A stretch of 64,000 nucleotides of DNA from Streptococcus varani (GTDB taxonomy: Bacteria > Bacillota > Bacilli > Lactobacillales > Streptococcaceae): the NCBI RefSeq assembly GCF_001375655.1, contig NZ_CTEN01000002.1, positions 434,001 to 498,000 of the forward strand. Reading direction: 5' to 3'. A program made the position numbers and the translations under genes. Of the stretch, positions 27,710 through 37,331 are shown piece after piece; position 1 is the first letter of the stretch; each line of letters opens with the position of its first letter. Below the pieces are notes generated by a model. That model did no database searches. It was not told the DNA's origin and saw nothing but the letters and a program-made list of their open reading frames with translations.

Positions 27710-28714
27710 TTATTTTGTTGATTTGCGTTCTTTGATGCCATGGTTGAGGATAACCTCACGGTTTTCCAATTCTTCCTTATGCATAATCTTTGTCAGCATA
27801 CGCATGGCAATGGCACCAATGTCATAGAGGGGTTGGCTGATTGAAGTCATATTAGGACGAGTATATTTAGTTACTAGGGAATCATCGCTTGTGATCACTT
27901 CAAACTCCTCAGGAACCTTAACCACCTTGTCCGCAATACCGTTCAGAAGTCCTGCTGCGATCTCATCTTCCGCAACATAAGCTGCAGTAGCTCCCGCATT
28001 AAGCAAGCGTTCTGCCAAAGCATAGCCCTCTTCATATTTGTATTTAGATTCAAAAACTAAGCCTTCGTTGAATTCCAAACCATTATTTTTCAAGCCTTCT
28101 TTGTAGCCCGCTAAACGAATCTTACCATTGATATCGTCCACAAGTGGTCCTGAAACAAAGGCAATCTTTTGGTTGTTTTTAGCCAGGAGTTGAACGGCAT
28201 CCGCAGAAGCTTGAGCATAGTCAATGTTAACACTTGGCAATTGATGCTCCAAATCAACGGTTCCCGCCAAAACAATTGGCGTACGGGAACGAGAAAATTC
28301 AGCACGAATCTTATCCGTCAAATGGTAACCCATAAAGACAATCCCATCCACCTGCTTAGAGAAAAGAGTGTTGACAACATTGATTTCTTTTTCATCGTTT
28401 TCATCGCTATTAGCTAAAACGATATTGTACTTGTACATATCCGCGATGTCATCGATACCTTTTGCCAGGGTCGCAAAGTAGGCATTGGCAATATTTGGAA
28501 TGACCACACCAACAGTAGTTGTTTTCTTACTTGCAAGTCCACGTGCAACTGCATTTGGACGGTAGTCCAAACGGTCAATAACTTCTAAAACTTTCTTTCG
28601 TGTGTTTTCTTTAACATTCTTATTGCCGTTGACCACACGACTAACAGTGGCCATAGAAACTCCAGCTTCGCGAGCGACATCATAAATGGTCACTGTATCA
28701 TCTGTATTCATCAT
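27710..28714 (-). CDS. ccpA: Catabolite control protein A
   Basis: Global carbon-catabolite regulator of the LacI/GalR family; with HPr-Ser-P it binds cre sites. The 334-residue protein has the N-terminal HTH (VTIYDVAREAGVSMATVSRVVNGN), hinge helix around NAVARGLASKKT, and the periplasmic-binding-protein-like effector domain. Two adjacent ATG codons; either gives a normal N-terminus (MNTDDTVTIYD). It is divergent from pepQ, an arrangement known in streptococci and lactobacilli, with a cre-like site between them that suggests autoregulation. Cre-like sites for its action occur at several other operons in the window. Confidence 0.97.
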   Translation of the reverse strand: MMNTDDTVTIYDVAREAGVSMATVSRVVNGNKNVKENTRKKVLEVIDRLDYRPNAVARGLASKKTTTVGVVIPNIANAYFATLAKGIDDIADMYKYNIVLANSDENDEKEINVVNTLFSKQVDGIVFMGYHLTDKIRAEFSRSRTPIVLAGTVDLEHQLPSVNIDYAQASADAVQLLAKNNQKIAFVSGPLVDDINGKIRLAGYKEGLKNNGLEFNEGLVFESKYKYEEGYALAERLLNAGATAAYVAEDEIAAGLLNGIADKVVKVPEEFEVITSDDSLVTKYTRPNMTSISQPLYDIGAIAMRMLTKIMHKEELENREVILNHGIKERKSTK

Positions 28715-28744
28715 GATGATTGATTTCCTTTCCTATTTTTTAAC

Positions 28745-28845
28745 AGTATTTGAAATAGAGTTATGACGAGGCAAGAAACCGCAGACATACCTATAGGCAG
28801 GCAAAGCGACTTAACATCATCAAAAACTTTTCAAAGCTTTTTTAT
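28745..28845 (+). repeat. Family B dispersed repeat, copy 3
   Basis: Core GAGGCAAGAAACCGCAGACA then TACCTATAGGCAGGCAAAGC, a diverged family B copy in the leader of ccpA. The ends TATTTGAAA and TTTTCAAAG are inverted. Confidence 0.5.
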
Positions 28846-28884
28846 GAAAATTACGCTTTCACTCTGTTATAGTTTATCACTTTT

Positions 28885-28898
28885 TGTAAACACTTTCA
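28885..28898. promoter_or_regulatory. cre site between ccpA and pepQ
   Basis: TGTAAACACTTTCA (other strand TGAAAGTGTTTACA) matches the cre consensus except for the central CG. It overlaps the likely -35 region of ccpA. Confidence 0.65.
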
Positions 28899-28978
28899 AG
28901 AGCTAGAGTTAATTTTTCGTTTCTTCTTGCAATTTTTTTCATTTTTTGGAAGAATAGGGGTATAGAAAGAGGTATTTT

Positions 28979-30064
28979 ATGTCTAAAATCAAATCTATTC
29001 AAGCTTATCTGAAACAAGAGAAAATGGATTTGGCCATTTTTTCAAATCCAACTACTATCAATTATTTGACTGGTTTTGCTGGGGATCCCCATGAGCGTCA
29101 CATGTTTCTCTTTGTTCTAGCAGATGCTGACCCACTTTTGTTTCTTCCTGCACTGGATGTGGAGAGGGCACGTACTGCTTTGAATTTCCCTGTTATGGGC
29201 TATATGGATTCTGAAAATCCATGGAATCTCATCAAAAAGGCTTTACCTGCTAAATCCTTTGCTACAATTGGTGCTGAATTTGATAATCTCAATCTGACTC
29301 GATTCTATGGCCTAAAATCCATTTTTAACCAAGAATTTACGGATTTGACTCCCCTCATCAATCGTCTTAAGCTCATCAAATCTCGTGATGAAATTGAAAA
29401 AATGCTGATTGCTGGTAAGTTTGCGGATAAAGCCATGCAAATTGGCTTTAACCATATTTCTTTGAAGAATACCGAAACAGATATCATTGCCCAAATTGAA
29501 TTTGAAATGAAAAAGCAAGGCATTTCCAAGATGAGTTTTGAAACTATGGTTTTGACAGGAAATAATGCCGCTAATCCTCATGGTATACCAGGAACCAATC
29601 GCATTGAAAATAACGCTCTTCTACTCTTTGATTTGGGCGTAGAAACTCTAGGCTATACATCAGACATGACACGGACTGTGGCGGTTGGGCAGCCTGACCA
29701 ATTTAAAAAAGACATCTATGAAATTGTTCTTGAGGCTCAGTTGACCGCTCAAGATTTCATCAAACCGGGTGTGACAGCAAGCCAAGTGGATGCTGCTGCA
29801 CGAAAAGTTATTGAAAAAGCCGGCTACGGCGAATATTTCAACCACCGCTTGGGCCATGGTCTGGGCATGGATGTCCACGAGTTTCCATCCATTATGGCTG
29901 GTAATGATTTAGTTATTGAGGAAGGAATGTGTTTCTCTGTGGAACCGGGTATTTACATTCCGGGTAAGGTCGGAGTCCGTATCGAGGACTGTGGCTATGT
30001 GACCGAGTCAGGATTTGAAGTCTTCACACAAACCCCTAAAGAACTCTTATATTTTGAAGCATAA
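28979..30064 (+). CDS. pepQ: Xaa-Pro dipeptidase
   Basis: Cytoplasmic metallopeptidase of the M24 family that cleaves dipeptides with C-terminal proline. The 361-residue protein has a creatinase N-domain (about 1-130) and the pita-bread catalytic domain with metal ligands in LFDLGVETLGYTSDMTRT (Asp pair), HRLGHGLGMDVHE (His), CFSVEPGIYI (Glu) and GVRIEDCGYVT (Glu). AAAGAGG is a weak ribosome site ahead of the ATG. It is divergent from ccpA and shares the cre-containing region. A strong terminator follows. Confidence 0.95.
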   Translation: MSKIKSIQAYLKQEKMDLAIFSNPTTINYLTGFAGDPHERHMFLFVLADADPLLFLPALDVERARTALNFPVMGYMDSENPWNLIKKALPAKSFATIGAEFDNLNLTRFYGLKSIFNQEFTDLTPLINRLKLIKSRDEIEKMLIAGKFADKAMQIGFNHISLKNTETDIIAQIEFEMKKQGISKMSFETMVLTGNNAANPHGIPGTNRIENNALLLFDLGVETLGYTSDMTRTVAVGQPDQFKKDIYEIVLEAQLTAQDFIKPGVTASQVDAAARKVIEKAGYGEYFNHRLGHGLGMDVHEFPSIMAGNDLVIEEGMCFSVEPGIYIPGKVGVRIEDCGYVTESGFEVFTQTPKELLYFEA

Positions 30065-30161
30065 AAGAAAAATAGCAGAAAATCAAAGGTCACTGAAAAA
30101 GTAGAGAGCTTCAAAAAAATAACAAAGACTTCTCTCTTAGAACAACCAAAGTATAAAAAAT

Positions 30162-30214
30162 AACGAATGAATCGTTATCGGAATTCTCTAACCCGAAACG
30201 ATCATTCGTTTTTT
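30162..30214 (+). terminator. Terminator of pepQ
   Basis: AACGAATGA (30162-30170) and TCATTCGTT (30202-30210) close a longer stem that also pairs TCGTT with AACGA inside; it is followed by TTTTTT. The rest of 30065-30283 holds no gene. A TCACTGAAA/TTTCAGTGA pair about 150 bp apart flanks the terminator. Confidence 0.85.
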
Positions 30215-30283
30215 CGTTGCTCAATTTTTGATTGTTAGACACTTTCAGTGAATTCGAAAATCACTTCTACTGCTTTTTAAGGC

Positions 30284-30793
30284 TTACTTACCTTCCTTGG
30301 CTGCCAACTTTGCAGGTTGACCATGGGCAATACGACTAGAGGCTGCTGCTGCAATAGCACCAACAATATCATCTAAGAAGGTATGGCAAGCTCCACTTTC
30401 CTTACTGTCCAGTTTCTGAATAATTCCTGGTTTCACCTTATCGATATAACCATAGTTAGTAAAACCAATTGAACCAAAGACATTGACAATGGAGAGAGCT
30501 AAAATTTCGTCGATACCATAAAGACCTTCATCACCTGTCAAAATATCATTGAGGGGTTGAGATAGAAGGCCTTTTTCGGCCAACATATCCAACTCAACAC
30601 CTGTAATAATCGTATTTTGAACTTCGCGCTTAGAAAGCACCTGTTCTACACTATCTATGCATTCTTCTAAACTCAAGTCTGGGATATATTTGCTTTGCAG
30701 ATAGATAACGAGCTCTGCTATATCCTCAATCTCCACACCACGCTCTTTCAAGAGAGAGTGAGCCTTGTTATTTAATTCCTTGTCTGATTTCAT
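30284..30793 (-). CDS. Phosphatidylglycerophosphatase A-related protein (YutG family)
   Basis: 169 residues with a PgpA-type domain. Hydrophobic stretches around EILALSIVNVFGSIGFTNYGYIDK and GACHTFLDDIVGAIAAAASSRIA are present. In Gram-positives this family has an N-terminal extension like the one here (about 1-60) and is only weakly hydrophobic, so its link to phospholipid synthesis is uncertain. AAAGGA precedes the ATG. It lies between pepQ and an acetyltransferase gene and appears monocistronic. Confidence 0.8.
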   Translation of the reverse strand: MKSDKELNNKAHSLLKERGVEIEDIAELVIYLQSKYIPDLSLEECIDSVEQVLSKREVQNTIITGVELDMLAEKGLLSQPLNDILTGDEGLYGIDEILALSIVNVFGSIGFTNYGYIDKVKPGIIQKLDSKESGACHTFLDDIVGAIAAAASSRIAHGQPAKLAAKEGK

Positions 30794-30995
30794 TATAAAA
30801 TCCTTTCTGTGGTAGACAACTGTCTACTTTCTCATCTCCTATTTTATCAAAAAAAACGAAACAAGTCGCTTCATATACCTTGTAACGAAACGCTAAATCT
30901 TACTCGTTTGAGGACTTCGCTTTTAAGATAAGTCCATAAAAATAATCTAGCTTTAATACTTTAGTAAAGTGATCCTCATTGAGAACCACTTTCAC

Positions 30996-31526
30996 TTATA
31001 TTTGCACCCAATAACGAGCAAGCTCTTTCTCTATTTTCAGCTGATCACAATCTTCTATACTAATAATATTTTCCAGATGACCACCAACTTTTTCTATCAA
31101 TTTTCGACTTGCGTGATTGTCGGCAAGGGCTGTGATGAGGACTGATTGGATTCCCTTCTCTCTAAATCGTTCAAATGCAAATGTTAGGAGTTCTTGCATG
31201 ATGCCTTGACGGCGAAAAATAGGAGAAGTTGCATAGCCGATATGTCCACCAACACGCGCTAATTCTCCTTTTTCCAACTGCCAACGACAGGATAGTTTAG
31301 CCGCGATCTCTCCATATTTAAAGTAGTAATAAGTCGTGTAGGTTGACCAGTCAGGATGGTCCGTTTTGGTTTCACAACGTTTGGCTTTTTCAACAAAGGC
31401 TCTAAAATCATAGACTTTTTCTGTTCTAGAAAAAGGATTTCCGGATTCTCGTTCGGATAGGAGAGAGTCTTGAAATCTCTCAAAAGCCTCCTGATCCCTT
31501 AATTCAATGGTTCGAATGTTACCCAT
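30996..31526 (-). CDS. GNAT-family N-acetyltransferase
   Basis: 176-residue acetyltransferase with the acetyl-CoA-binding motif in SPIFRRQGIMQELLTFAFER (about 104-123) and a following ITALADNHASRKLIEKVGG block typical of Gcn5-related enzymes. The substrate is unknown. It is clearly a paralogue of the GNAT encoded at 32942-33502 (shared FRRQG, FRxFVxK, REKG, ASRKLIEK positions). The two flank the diacylglycerol-kinase-like gene. A stem (AAAGTG/CACTTT) downstream lacks a T-run and is only a weak terminator candidate. Confidence 0.85.
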   Translation of the reverse strand: MGNIRTIELRDQEAFERFQDSLLSERESGNPFSRTEKVYDFRAFVEKAKRCETKTDHPDWSTYTTYYYFKYGEIAAKLSCRWQLEKGELARVGGHIGYATSPIFRRQGIMQELLTFAFERFREKGIQSVLITALADNHASRKLIEKVGGHLENIISIEDCDQLKIEKELARYWVQI

Positions 31527-31624
31527 CCTATCCCCTCTTCTAATGTATTTTATCTAAACTATTTTTATCTCAAGTTCTTACCTAATCTTCTGAACTTCCA
31601 GCTTTGTTTTGTTTTCTATAAGTA

Positions 31625-32515
31625 CTAGGCAAAGACTTCTAGATGGGATGGCAGAACTGTAATATCGACTGGTAATTTATCGCCCTCATCGCCATCCACA
31701 TTGAGATGCAATTCTTCACCTTGATCTTCAAGTGAAATACGAATATCTTTGACCTGATAGTAACCTACGTGTTCATTGGATTGATCAACACCTGACAAGA
31801 GACTAGGTAAGGTTTGAACGCTTTCTAAGAAATTACTATCTTTTAGGTAAATGAAATGCAGTAAACCATCATTCACCTTGGCTTCTGGTAATAGTTCTTC
31901 AAAACCAGCAATGGAATTGGTCAAGCCAATCAATAAATTAGAACTTTCTATCACTTTTTCTTGACCATCCAATTGAACTGTAAAAGCATAAGAATGATTG
32001 TCAGCTAAATTTTTCAGAGCTGAGATAGCATAGGCCAATTTGCCCAGTTTAGTCTTTTCTTCGACACTTGTCTCATTGACTGCCTGTGGAATGGTTCCGA
32101 TAGCAATCACATTCATGAAATAGTCTTTATTATTAACTTTACCAATATCTAATGCTTTAGTCTTGGTCAAATCCAAGGATTGGATTGCCTCTTCTGGATC
32201 TAATGGCATTTTGAGCGCGCGTGCCAAATCATTGACTGTGCCAAGAGGGAAGAATCCAAATTTTGGTCGGTATTCCTCTTCTGCTAAGCCACTAATTCCT
32301 TCATTGACAGTGCCGTCACCTCCCATAACAAAGACCGCATCAAAGCCATCCTTGGCAGCCTGCTTGGCAAAATCACGGGCATCTCCGCCCTTTTCCGTGT
32401 GTTTTACAACAATCTCTTCAAATCCCTGACCCAATTTTTCCTTGGCCATTTCTTCAAAATCCTTGGCTTTCTCTCCACCTGAGCTGGGATTGACAACTAA
32501 AAGAACTTTTTCCAT
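31625..32515 (-). CDS. Diacylglycerol kinase-family lipid kinase (DagK/YegS type)
   Basis: Probably phosphorylates diacylglycerol released during lipoteichoic-acid turnover. The 296-residue protein starts MEKVLLVVNPSSGGEKAK and has the nucleotide-binding MGGDGTVNE motif (around residues 67-75) and LGTVNDLARAL. The start is placed at 32515, where AAAAGGAG stands seven bases upstream. Open frame runs 25 codons further back into a family A element, which is not coding. The left end of that element lies 21 bp before the start codon, so the gene's promoter must lie in or beyond the element. Confidence 0.88.
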   Translation of the reverse strand: MEKVLLVVNPSSGGEKAKDFEEMAKEKLGQGFEEIVVKHTEKGGDARDFAKQAAKDGFDAVFVMGGDGTVNEGISGLAEEEYRPKFGFFPLGTVNDLARALKMPLDPEEAIQSLDLTKTKALDIGKVNNKDYFMNVIAIGTIPQAVNETSVEEKTKLGKLAYAISALKNLADNHSYAFTVQLDGQEKVIESSNLLIGLTNSIAGFEELLPEAKVNDGLLHFIYLKDSNFLESVQTLPSLLSGVDQSNEHVGYYQVKDIRISLEDQGEELHLNVDGDEGDKLPVDITVLPSHLEVFA

Positions 32516-32536
32516 GATAGACTCCTTTTCTATTTT

Positions 32537-32946
32537 TATAGTCAAATGAATTAACATTAGGACTAAGAACTGAGGCGCAGGCAGCTCCAACAGTCTGGGG
32601 ATAGACTGTTGGAGGCGGGAAATAAGAACTGACGAAGGTCAGTTCACCTTACAGTCTGGGGACAGACTGTTGGAGGCGGGAAATAAGAACTGACGAAGGT
32701 CAGTTCACCTTACAGTCTGGGGAGTGACTGTTGGAGGCGGGAAATACAAACTGACGAAGGTCAGTTCACCTTACAGTCTGGGGAGTGACTGTTGGAGGCG
32801 GGAAATACAAACTGACGAAAGACAGTTCACCTTACAGTCTGGGGACAGACTGTTTGAGATCCGAAATAAAAGAAACTAAGTTTCTCTCAACTGGAGTACG
32901 GCAAGCCGATAGTGACAACGTATTAAAGTTAATTCAAAAGACTATA
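32537..32946 (+). repeat. Family A MITE-like element, copy 4 (expanded, 410 bp)
   Basis: Inverted ends TATAGTCAAATGAATTAAC and, on the other strand at the right, TATAGTCTTTTGAATTAAC. This is the longest copy: it holds four 61-bp units. The right end overlaps the 3' end of the GNAT gene at 32942 and supplies its TAG stop. It fills the whole gap between the two genes. Confidence 0.85.
32587..32850 (+). repeat. 61-bp tandem repeat array inside family A copy 4
   Basis: GGAGGCGGGAAATA recurs at 32611, 32672, 32733 and 32794, exactly 61 bp apart, with a fifth degenerate unit after. Each unit carries two hairpins: ACAGTCT/AGACTGT (or ACAGTCT with AGTGACTGT) and AACTGAC/GTCAGTT. Variants GGGACAGACTG, GGGAGTGACTG and AATAAGAA, AATACAAA show stepwise amplification. 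Confidence 0.92.
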
Positions 32947-33502
32947 TCCTTTGTTTGTTGAGTGATTGACTCGTATCACTCATGAAATGTTTTAATTTCA
33001 ATTTATAGCGGGCCGACTGCAAAAGCTGTTCTTGGTATTCAACTTCCTCTAGGGCAACCAGCTGCCCACCCATTTTTTCAATCAGCCTTCGACTAGCTAG
33101 ATTGGTCTGGTCTGTTGCTATCAGAATTGAGTCCATTCCTTTCTCTCTATAACGTTTAAGGGCAAAGCTGATAAATCGACTAGCAAATCCTTGTCTTCGA
33201 AAAGATGGCGCAACCATGTAACCCATATGCCCCAATTTTTGGCAATCGGGATGGCCCAATTCCCAATAACAGATGACATTCCCGACAATTTTACCATCAA
33301 GAAAGGCAAAATATCGAGTATAAATAGACCAGGACTGCCCCTTTGCTTTGACCTCGCTCTTTTCTTCCTTACTGACAAAGCTCTGAAAATCTTCTATATG
33401 CCACCATTCGACAAAAGGATTGCTTTTCTTATCTTCCAGCATGGCAGCTTCAAACTCTCTGTAAGCTTTTTCATCTTCTAACTTGATTTTACGAAATTCC
33501 AA
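32942..33502 (-). CDS. GNAT-family N-acetyltransferase
   Basis: 186-residue paralogue of the GNAT at 30996-31526. Acetyl-CoA motif in APSFRRQGFASRFISFALKR, then LIATDQTNLASRRLIEKMGG. Substrate unknown. The C-terminal 13 or so residues (after KLKLKHF) have no counterpart in the paralogue, and the TAG stop lies inside the terminal repeat of the adjacent MITE-like element, so insertion may have changed the C-terminus slightly. Confidence 0.85.
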   Translation of the reverse strand: MEFRKIKLEDEKAYREFEAAMLEDKKSNPFVEWWHIEDFQSFVSKEEKSEVKAKGQSWSIYTRYFAFLDGKIVGNVICYWELGHPDCQKLGHMGYMVAPSFRRQGFASRFISFALKRYREKGMDSILIATDQTNLASRRLIEKMGGQLVALEEVEYQEQLLQSARYKLKLKHFMSDTSQSLNKQRI

Positions 33503-33546
33503 GATCGATTTCTACCTCCAATTTACTTTGACAGATGCTTTTCACA

Positions 33547-34425
33547 TTAACCTGAACGCTTAAGCAAACCATACTTTTTGGCGACTAAAACTCCATAGAC
33601 TGTAACAAGCACTAGACTCAACAGAGTCACTAAGAAACCAGCTTCAAAACCGTAGATACCTCCTGACCAGAATGCTTTATCTGGGTCTAGGCTACTCACC
33701 ATGAGTGAGGTCGGCATAGGCATTCCACTGACGGCTATCCCTAATATCGGCCCTAATACAAAGTTCCAAGCTGAGTGAAATCCTGCAACAAACCAGATGT
33801 TATCATGATAATAATACATGAGACTGAAAACCAGACCGTTCAGAATGGTATTACTGACACTAATCAGACTTGCACTATTGTTTGACACATGGAGCAGGCC
33901 AAAAACTAACGAGTTGACTAGGATAGCAAAAAGCATCCCAAAACGAATGGCCAGCTGGGTTTGTAGCAAGCCACGGCAGAGAAATTCTTCCATAAAACCT
34001 TGGCAGATAAAACCAAGTAGGAGGATAAATAGCAAAGTCCGATTCAAGTCTTTACTCCAAGAAAAGGATAAGCCACCTGAGATCCATAGTAAGCACCAAA
34101 TTAAGACTAGAGAAAGAACGGCAAGGAGGACACCTGGTAAATAGGGTTTAAGGGAGGTCCTTGGATTCATTCCTAGAGCACTCGGTGTCATTCTAATTTT
34201 TTTGAGCGCAAACCAGACTGTAAGAAAACTAACAGGAATATAGGCAATCAAGTGAGCGCTAATAAAATCTAGTTTGAAGACTGAATTCAAAATCCAGGAA
34301 AGGATCATATCAGAAAAAGCATAAACCAATGCAATGAAATCGAGGCTTCGTCTGTCCTTACCTGGACTTCTCTGAGCTGCTAGTGTCGTCTGATTGAAGG
34401 GTAAATTTATTTTATCTAGCATCAT
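33547..34425 (-). CDS. CPBP-family intramembrane metalloprotease
   Basis: Polytopic membrane protein (292 residues, about eight hydrophobic segments) of the CAAX-protease/bacteriocin-processing family. The glutamate-rich motif MEEFLCRG and the downstream histidines in FGLLHVSNN and FHSAWNF mark the intramembrane active site. The family includes bacteriocin-immunity proteins and regulatory proteases, but no bacteriocin gene is seen nearby, so its role is unknown. GAGGGGAGT stands before the start, where two adjacent ATG codons occur. Confidence 0.88.
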   Translation of the reverse strand: MMLDKINLPFNQTTLAAQRSPGKDRRSLDFIALVYAFSDMILSWILNSVFKLDFISAHLIAYIPVSFLTVWFALKKIRMTPSALGMNPRTSLKPYLPGVLLAVLSLVLIWCLLWISGGLSFSWSKDLNRTLLFILLLGFICQGFMEEFLCRGLLQTQLAIRFGMLFAILVNSLVFGLLHVSNNSASLISVSNTILNGLVFSLMYYYHDNIWFVAGFHSAWNFVLGPILGIAVSGMPMPTSLMVSSLDPDKAFWSGGIYGFEAGFLVTLLSLVLVTVYGVLVAKKYGLLKRSG

Positions 34426-34455
34426 GACTCCCCTCTGCTTCTATTTTTTACTAGT

Positions 34456-34461
34456 ATTATA
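34456..34461 (-). promoter_or_regulatory. Extended -10 box of the CPBP protease gene
   Basis: TGCTATAAT on the minus strand, about 30 nt before the start codon. Confidence 0.5.
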
Positions 34462-34475
34462 GCACTTTTCAACAT

Positions 34476-34511
34476 AAAAATGAGACCCAGATTTAAAAGG
34501 GTCTCGATTTT
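34476..34511 (-). terminator. Terminator of tgt
   Basis: GAGACCC (34482-34488) and GGGTCTC (34499-34505) form a 7-bp stem with T-rich sequence on both sides; it lies just past the tgt stop codon. Confidence 0.8.
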
Positions 34512-35815
<1,304 letters not shown>

Positions 35816-35917
35816 TGTACCAAAAATGGTCTTGGCTGTCATCTTTTACTTTTGGAATTTGAATTTCTATTCCATATCTTTTTGTTTTATGCTAAGATAT
35901 ATGCAGGAGGTTTTTAT

Positions 35918-36952
35918 ATGTTTACAATTAGCCAGATCCGTGCGCAGGCACGTCAAACCATTAATTCCATTCCTGGGATTTATTATTTGCCCATTATTCC
36001 AGTCGCAATGACCTTTGTAATGGCAATTTTTCAATATCTCAGACCTACTGTTTACTTAAATAATTATGATCCTTCCGTATCTGGGATAAATATAGCCGGT
36101 TCTTTCTTTTTTCCCATCCTTTACGGACTTTTAGTTTCTTTTATCTCCATCTCAATAGCATGGACCTTATTACAAGCGATTCGTGGTACCAAGAAGATGG
36201 TTGAAATCAAAGATGCTCTAGCTATCTTTAACTCTCCCTATCTAGGAAAGATTTTTGTTACCTATCTGGTCAAACAACTATATCTCTTTCTTTGGGGATT
36301 GATTGCATGGATAGGAATCATCTTATCTTTAGGTGCATTTTTCGCTCTAGCAATTTATGCGATTTTCAGATACAACTCAGAAAGCTCAACTTCTCCCGAC
36401 CAAACTTTGGCTGCATTTGGCATAATGTTGATTATTGGTTTAGTCGTACTGATTGCTGGTGTCATTCTTTATATCCCTCAAAATCTTGCTTATAGCCAAG
36501 TTGAGTACATTCTTTACGATCAGTTAGAAAATAATCAATACGCTGGTCCCAATGCTATTATCAAGGCTAGTCGTCAAATGATGAAGGGCTACAAAGGTAA
36601 ACGTTTTGTCCTCGACTTGTCCTTTATTGGCTGGTTTCTCTTACAAGGAATTACCTTTGGTTTAGCCGGTATCTATGTTTTGCCATACTACTACGCTGCG
36701 CAAGCTCATTTTTATGAAGCTGTAAAGAAGGACAATCAGATGAAAGAAGCAGCCGACTTCAACCAATTGAATCAAGCTACAAGCACTTCAAATCAAGTAG
36801 AAAAGCCGACTGAAGAAATTCCTAGCCCAACTCCTGAAAAAACACCTGACTTTCAAGAGTCAATTGAAAAAACAGTGGAGACAACTGAGAATCCATTCAC
36901 AGAAGCAAAGATGGACTCTGCTATTGATACCCCACTGGATCATCACGAATAG
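35918..36952 (+). CDS. DUF975-family membrane protein
   Basis: 344 residues. The start at 35918 is chosen because AGGAGG lies seven bases upstream; the open frame extends back to 35852 without a ribosome site. A short basic N-terminus (MFTISQIRAQARQTI) precedes about five to six membrane segments (30-290). A hydrophilic, Pro/Glu/Thr-rich C-terminal tail of about 60 residues (KPTEEIPSPTPEKTPDF) is probably flexible. I recognise the DUF975 type; the function is unknown. An extended -10-like TGCTAAGAT stands just before the ribosome site. Followed by a strong terminator. Confidence 0.8.
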   Translation: MFTISQIRAQARQTINSIPGIYYLPIIPVAMTFVMAIFQYLRPTVYLNNYDPSVSGINIAGSFFFPILYGLLVSFISISIAWTLLQAIRGTKKMVEIKDALAIFNSPYLGKIFVTYLVKQLYLFLWGLIAWIGIILSLGAFFALAIYAIFRYNSESSTSPDQTLAAFGIMLIIGLVVLIAGVILYIPQNLAYSQVEYILYDQLENNQYAGPNAIIKASRQMMKGYKGKRFVLDLSFIGWFLLQGITFGLAGIYVLPYYYAAQAHFYEAVKKDNQMKEAADFNQLNQATSTSNQVEKPTEEIPSPTPEKTPDFQESIEKTVETTENPFTEAKMDSAIDTPLDHHE

Positions 36953-36971
36953 AAAATGCCCTATGAGACTC

Positions 36972-37004
36972 AAGATTGAAGGAAGATTTCTTCAATCTTT
37001 TTCT
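36972..37004 (+). terminator. Terminator of the DUF975 gene
   Basis: AAGATTGAAG (36972-36981) and CTTCAATCTT (36990-36999) form a 10-bp stem followed by TTTTCTTTT. Confidence 0.88.
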
Positions 37005-37019
37005 TTTATAGAAAAATAA

Positions 37020-37062
37020 AGAAAAACTCTAGAATTGTTAAGAGAATAACAATTTTAGAGTT
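37020..37062 (-). terminator. Terminator for the CoA-binding protein gene
   Basis: AACTCTAGAATTGTTA (37025-37040) and TAACAATTTTAGAGTT (37047-37062) pair over 16 positions with one G-T pair; T-rich sequence follows on the minus strand. A family A element lies between this hairpin and the gene it should serve. Confidence 0.75.
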
Positions 37063-37069
37063 AAGATCG

Positions 37070-37305
37070 TATCGTCGAATGAGTTAGTATCTTCAAGACT
37101 AGAAACATGAGGCGCAGGTAGCTCCAACAGTCAGGGGAGTGACTGTTGGAGGCGGGAAATAAAAACTGACGAAAGTCAGCTCACCTTACAGTCTGGGGAT
37201 AGGTTAGGTTCTTCGAGGTTAGAAATAAAAGGGACTAAGTTTCTCTCAACTGGAGTACGACCAGCCGATAGAGATAAGGTATCAGCCTTCCTTCAAATGA
37301 CTATA
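37070..37305 (+). repeat. Family A MITE-like element, copy 5
   Basis: Ends TATCGTCGAATGAGTTAG and TTCAAATGACTATA are inverted. Contains AGCTCCAACAGTC/GACTGTTGGAGGC, AACTGACGAAAGTCAG and CTCAACTGGAGTACG. About 236 bp, with roughly one and a half units. It and the two terminators account for the 36953-37331 gap. Confidence 0.8.
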
Positions 37306-37331
37306 AAACTTTCTGCATCACTAAAAGTTAG

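Noticed and set aside
32516-32590. N-terminal extension of the lipid-kinase gene
   Set aside because: It runs into the MITE-like element; AAAAGGAG supports the start at 32515.
32587-32850. CRISPR array in the 61-bp repeats
   Set aside because: The whole 61-bp unit is repeated with no unique spacers, no cas genes are nearby, and the same units occur in other family A copies.
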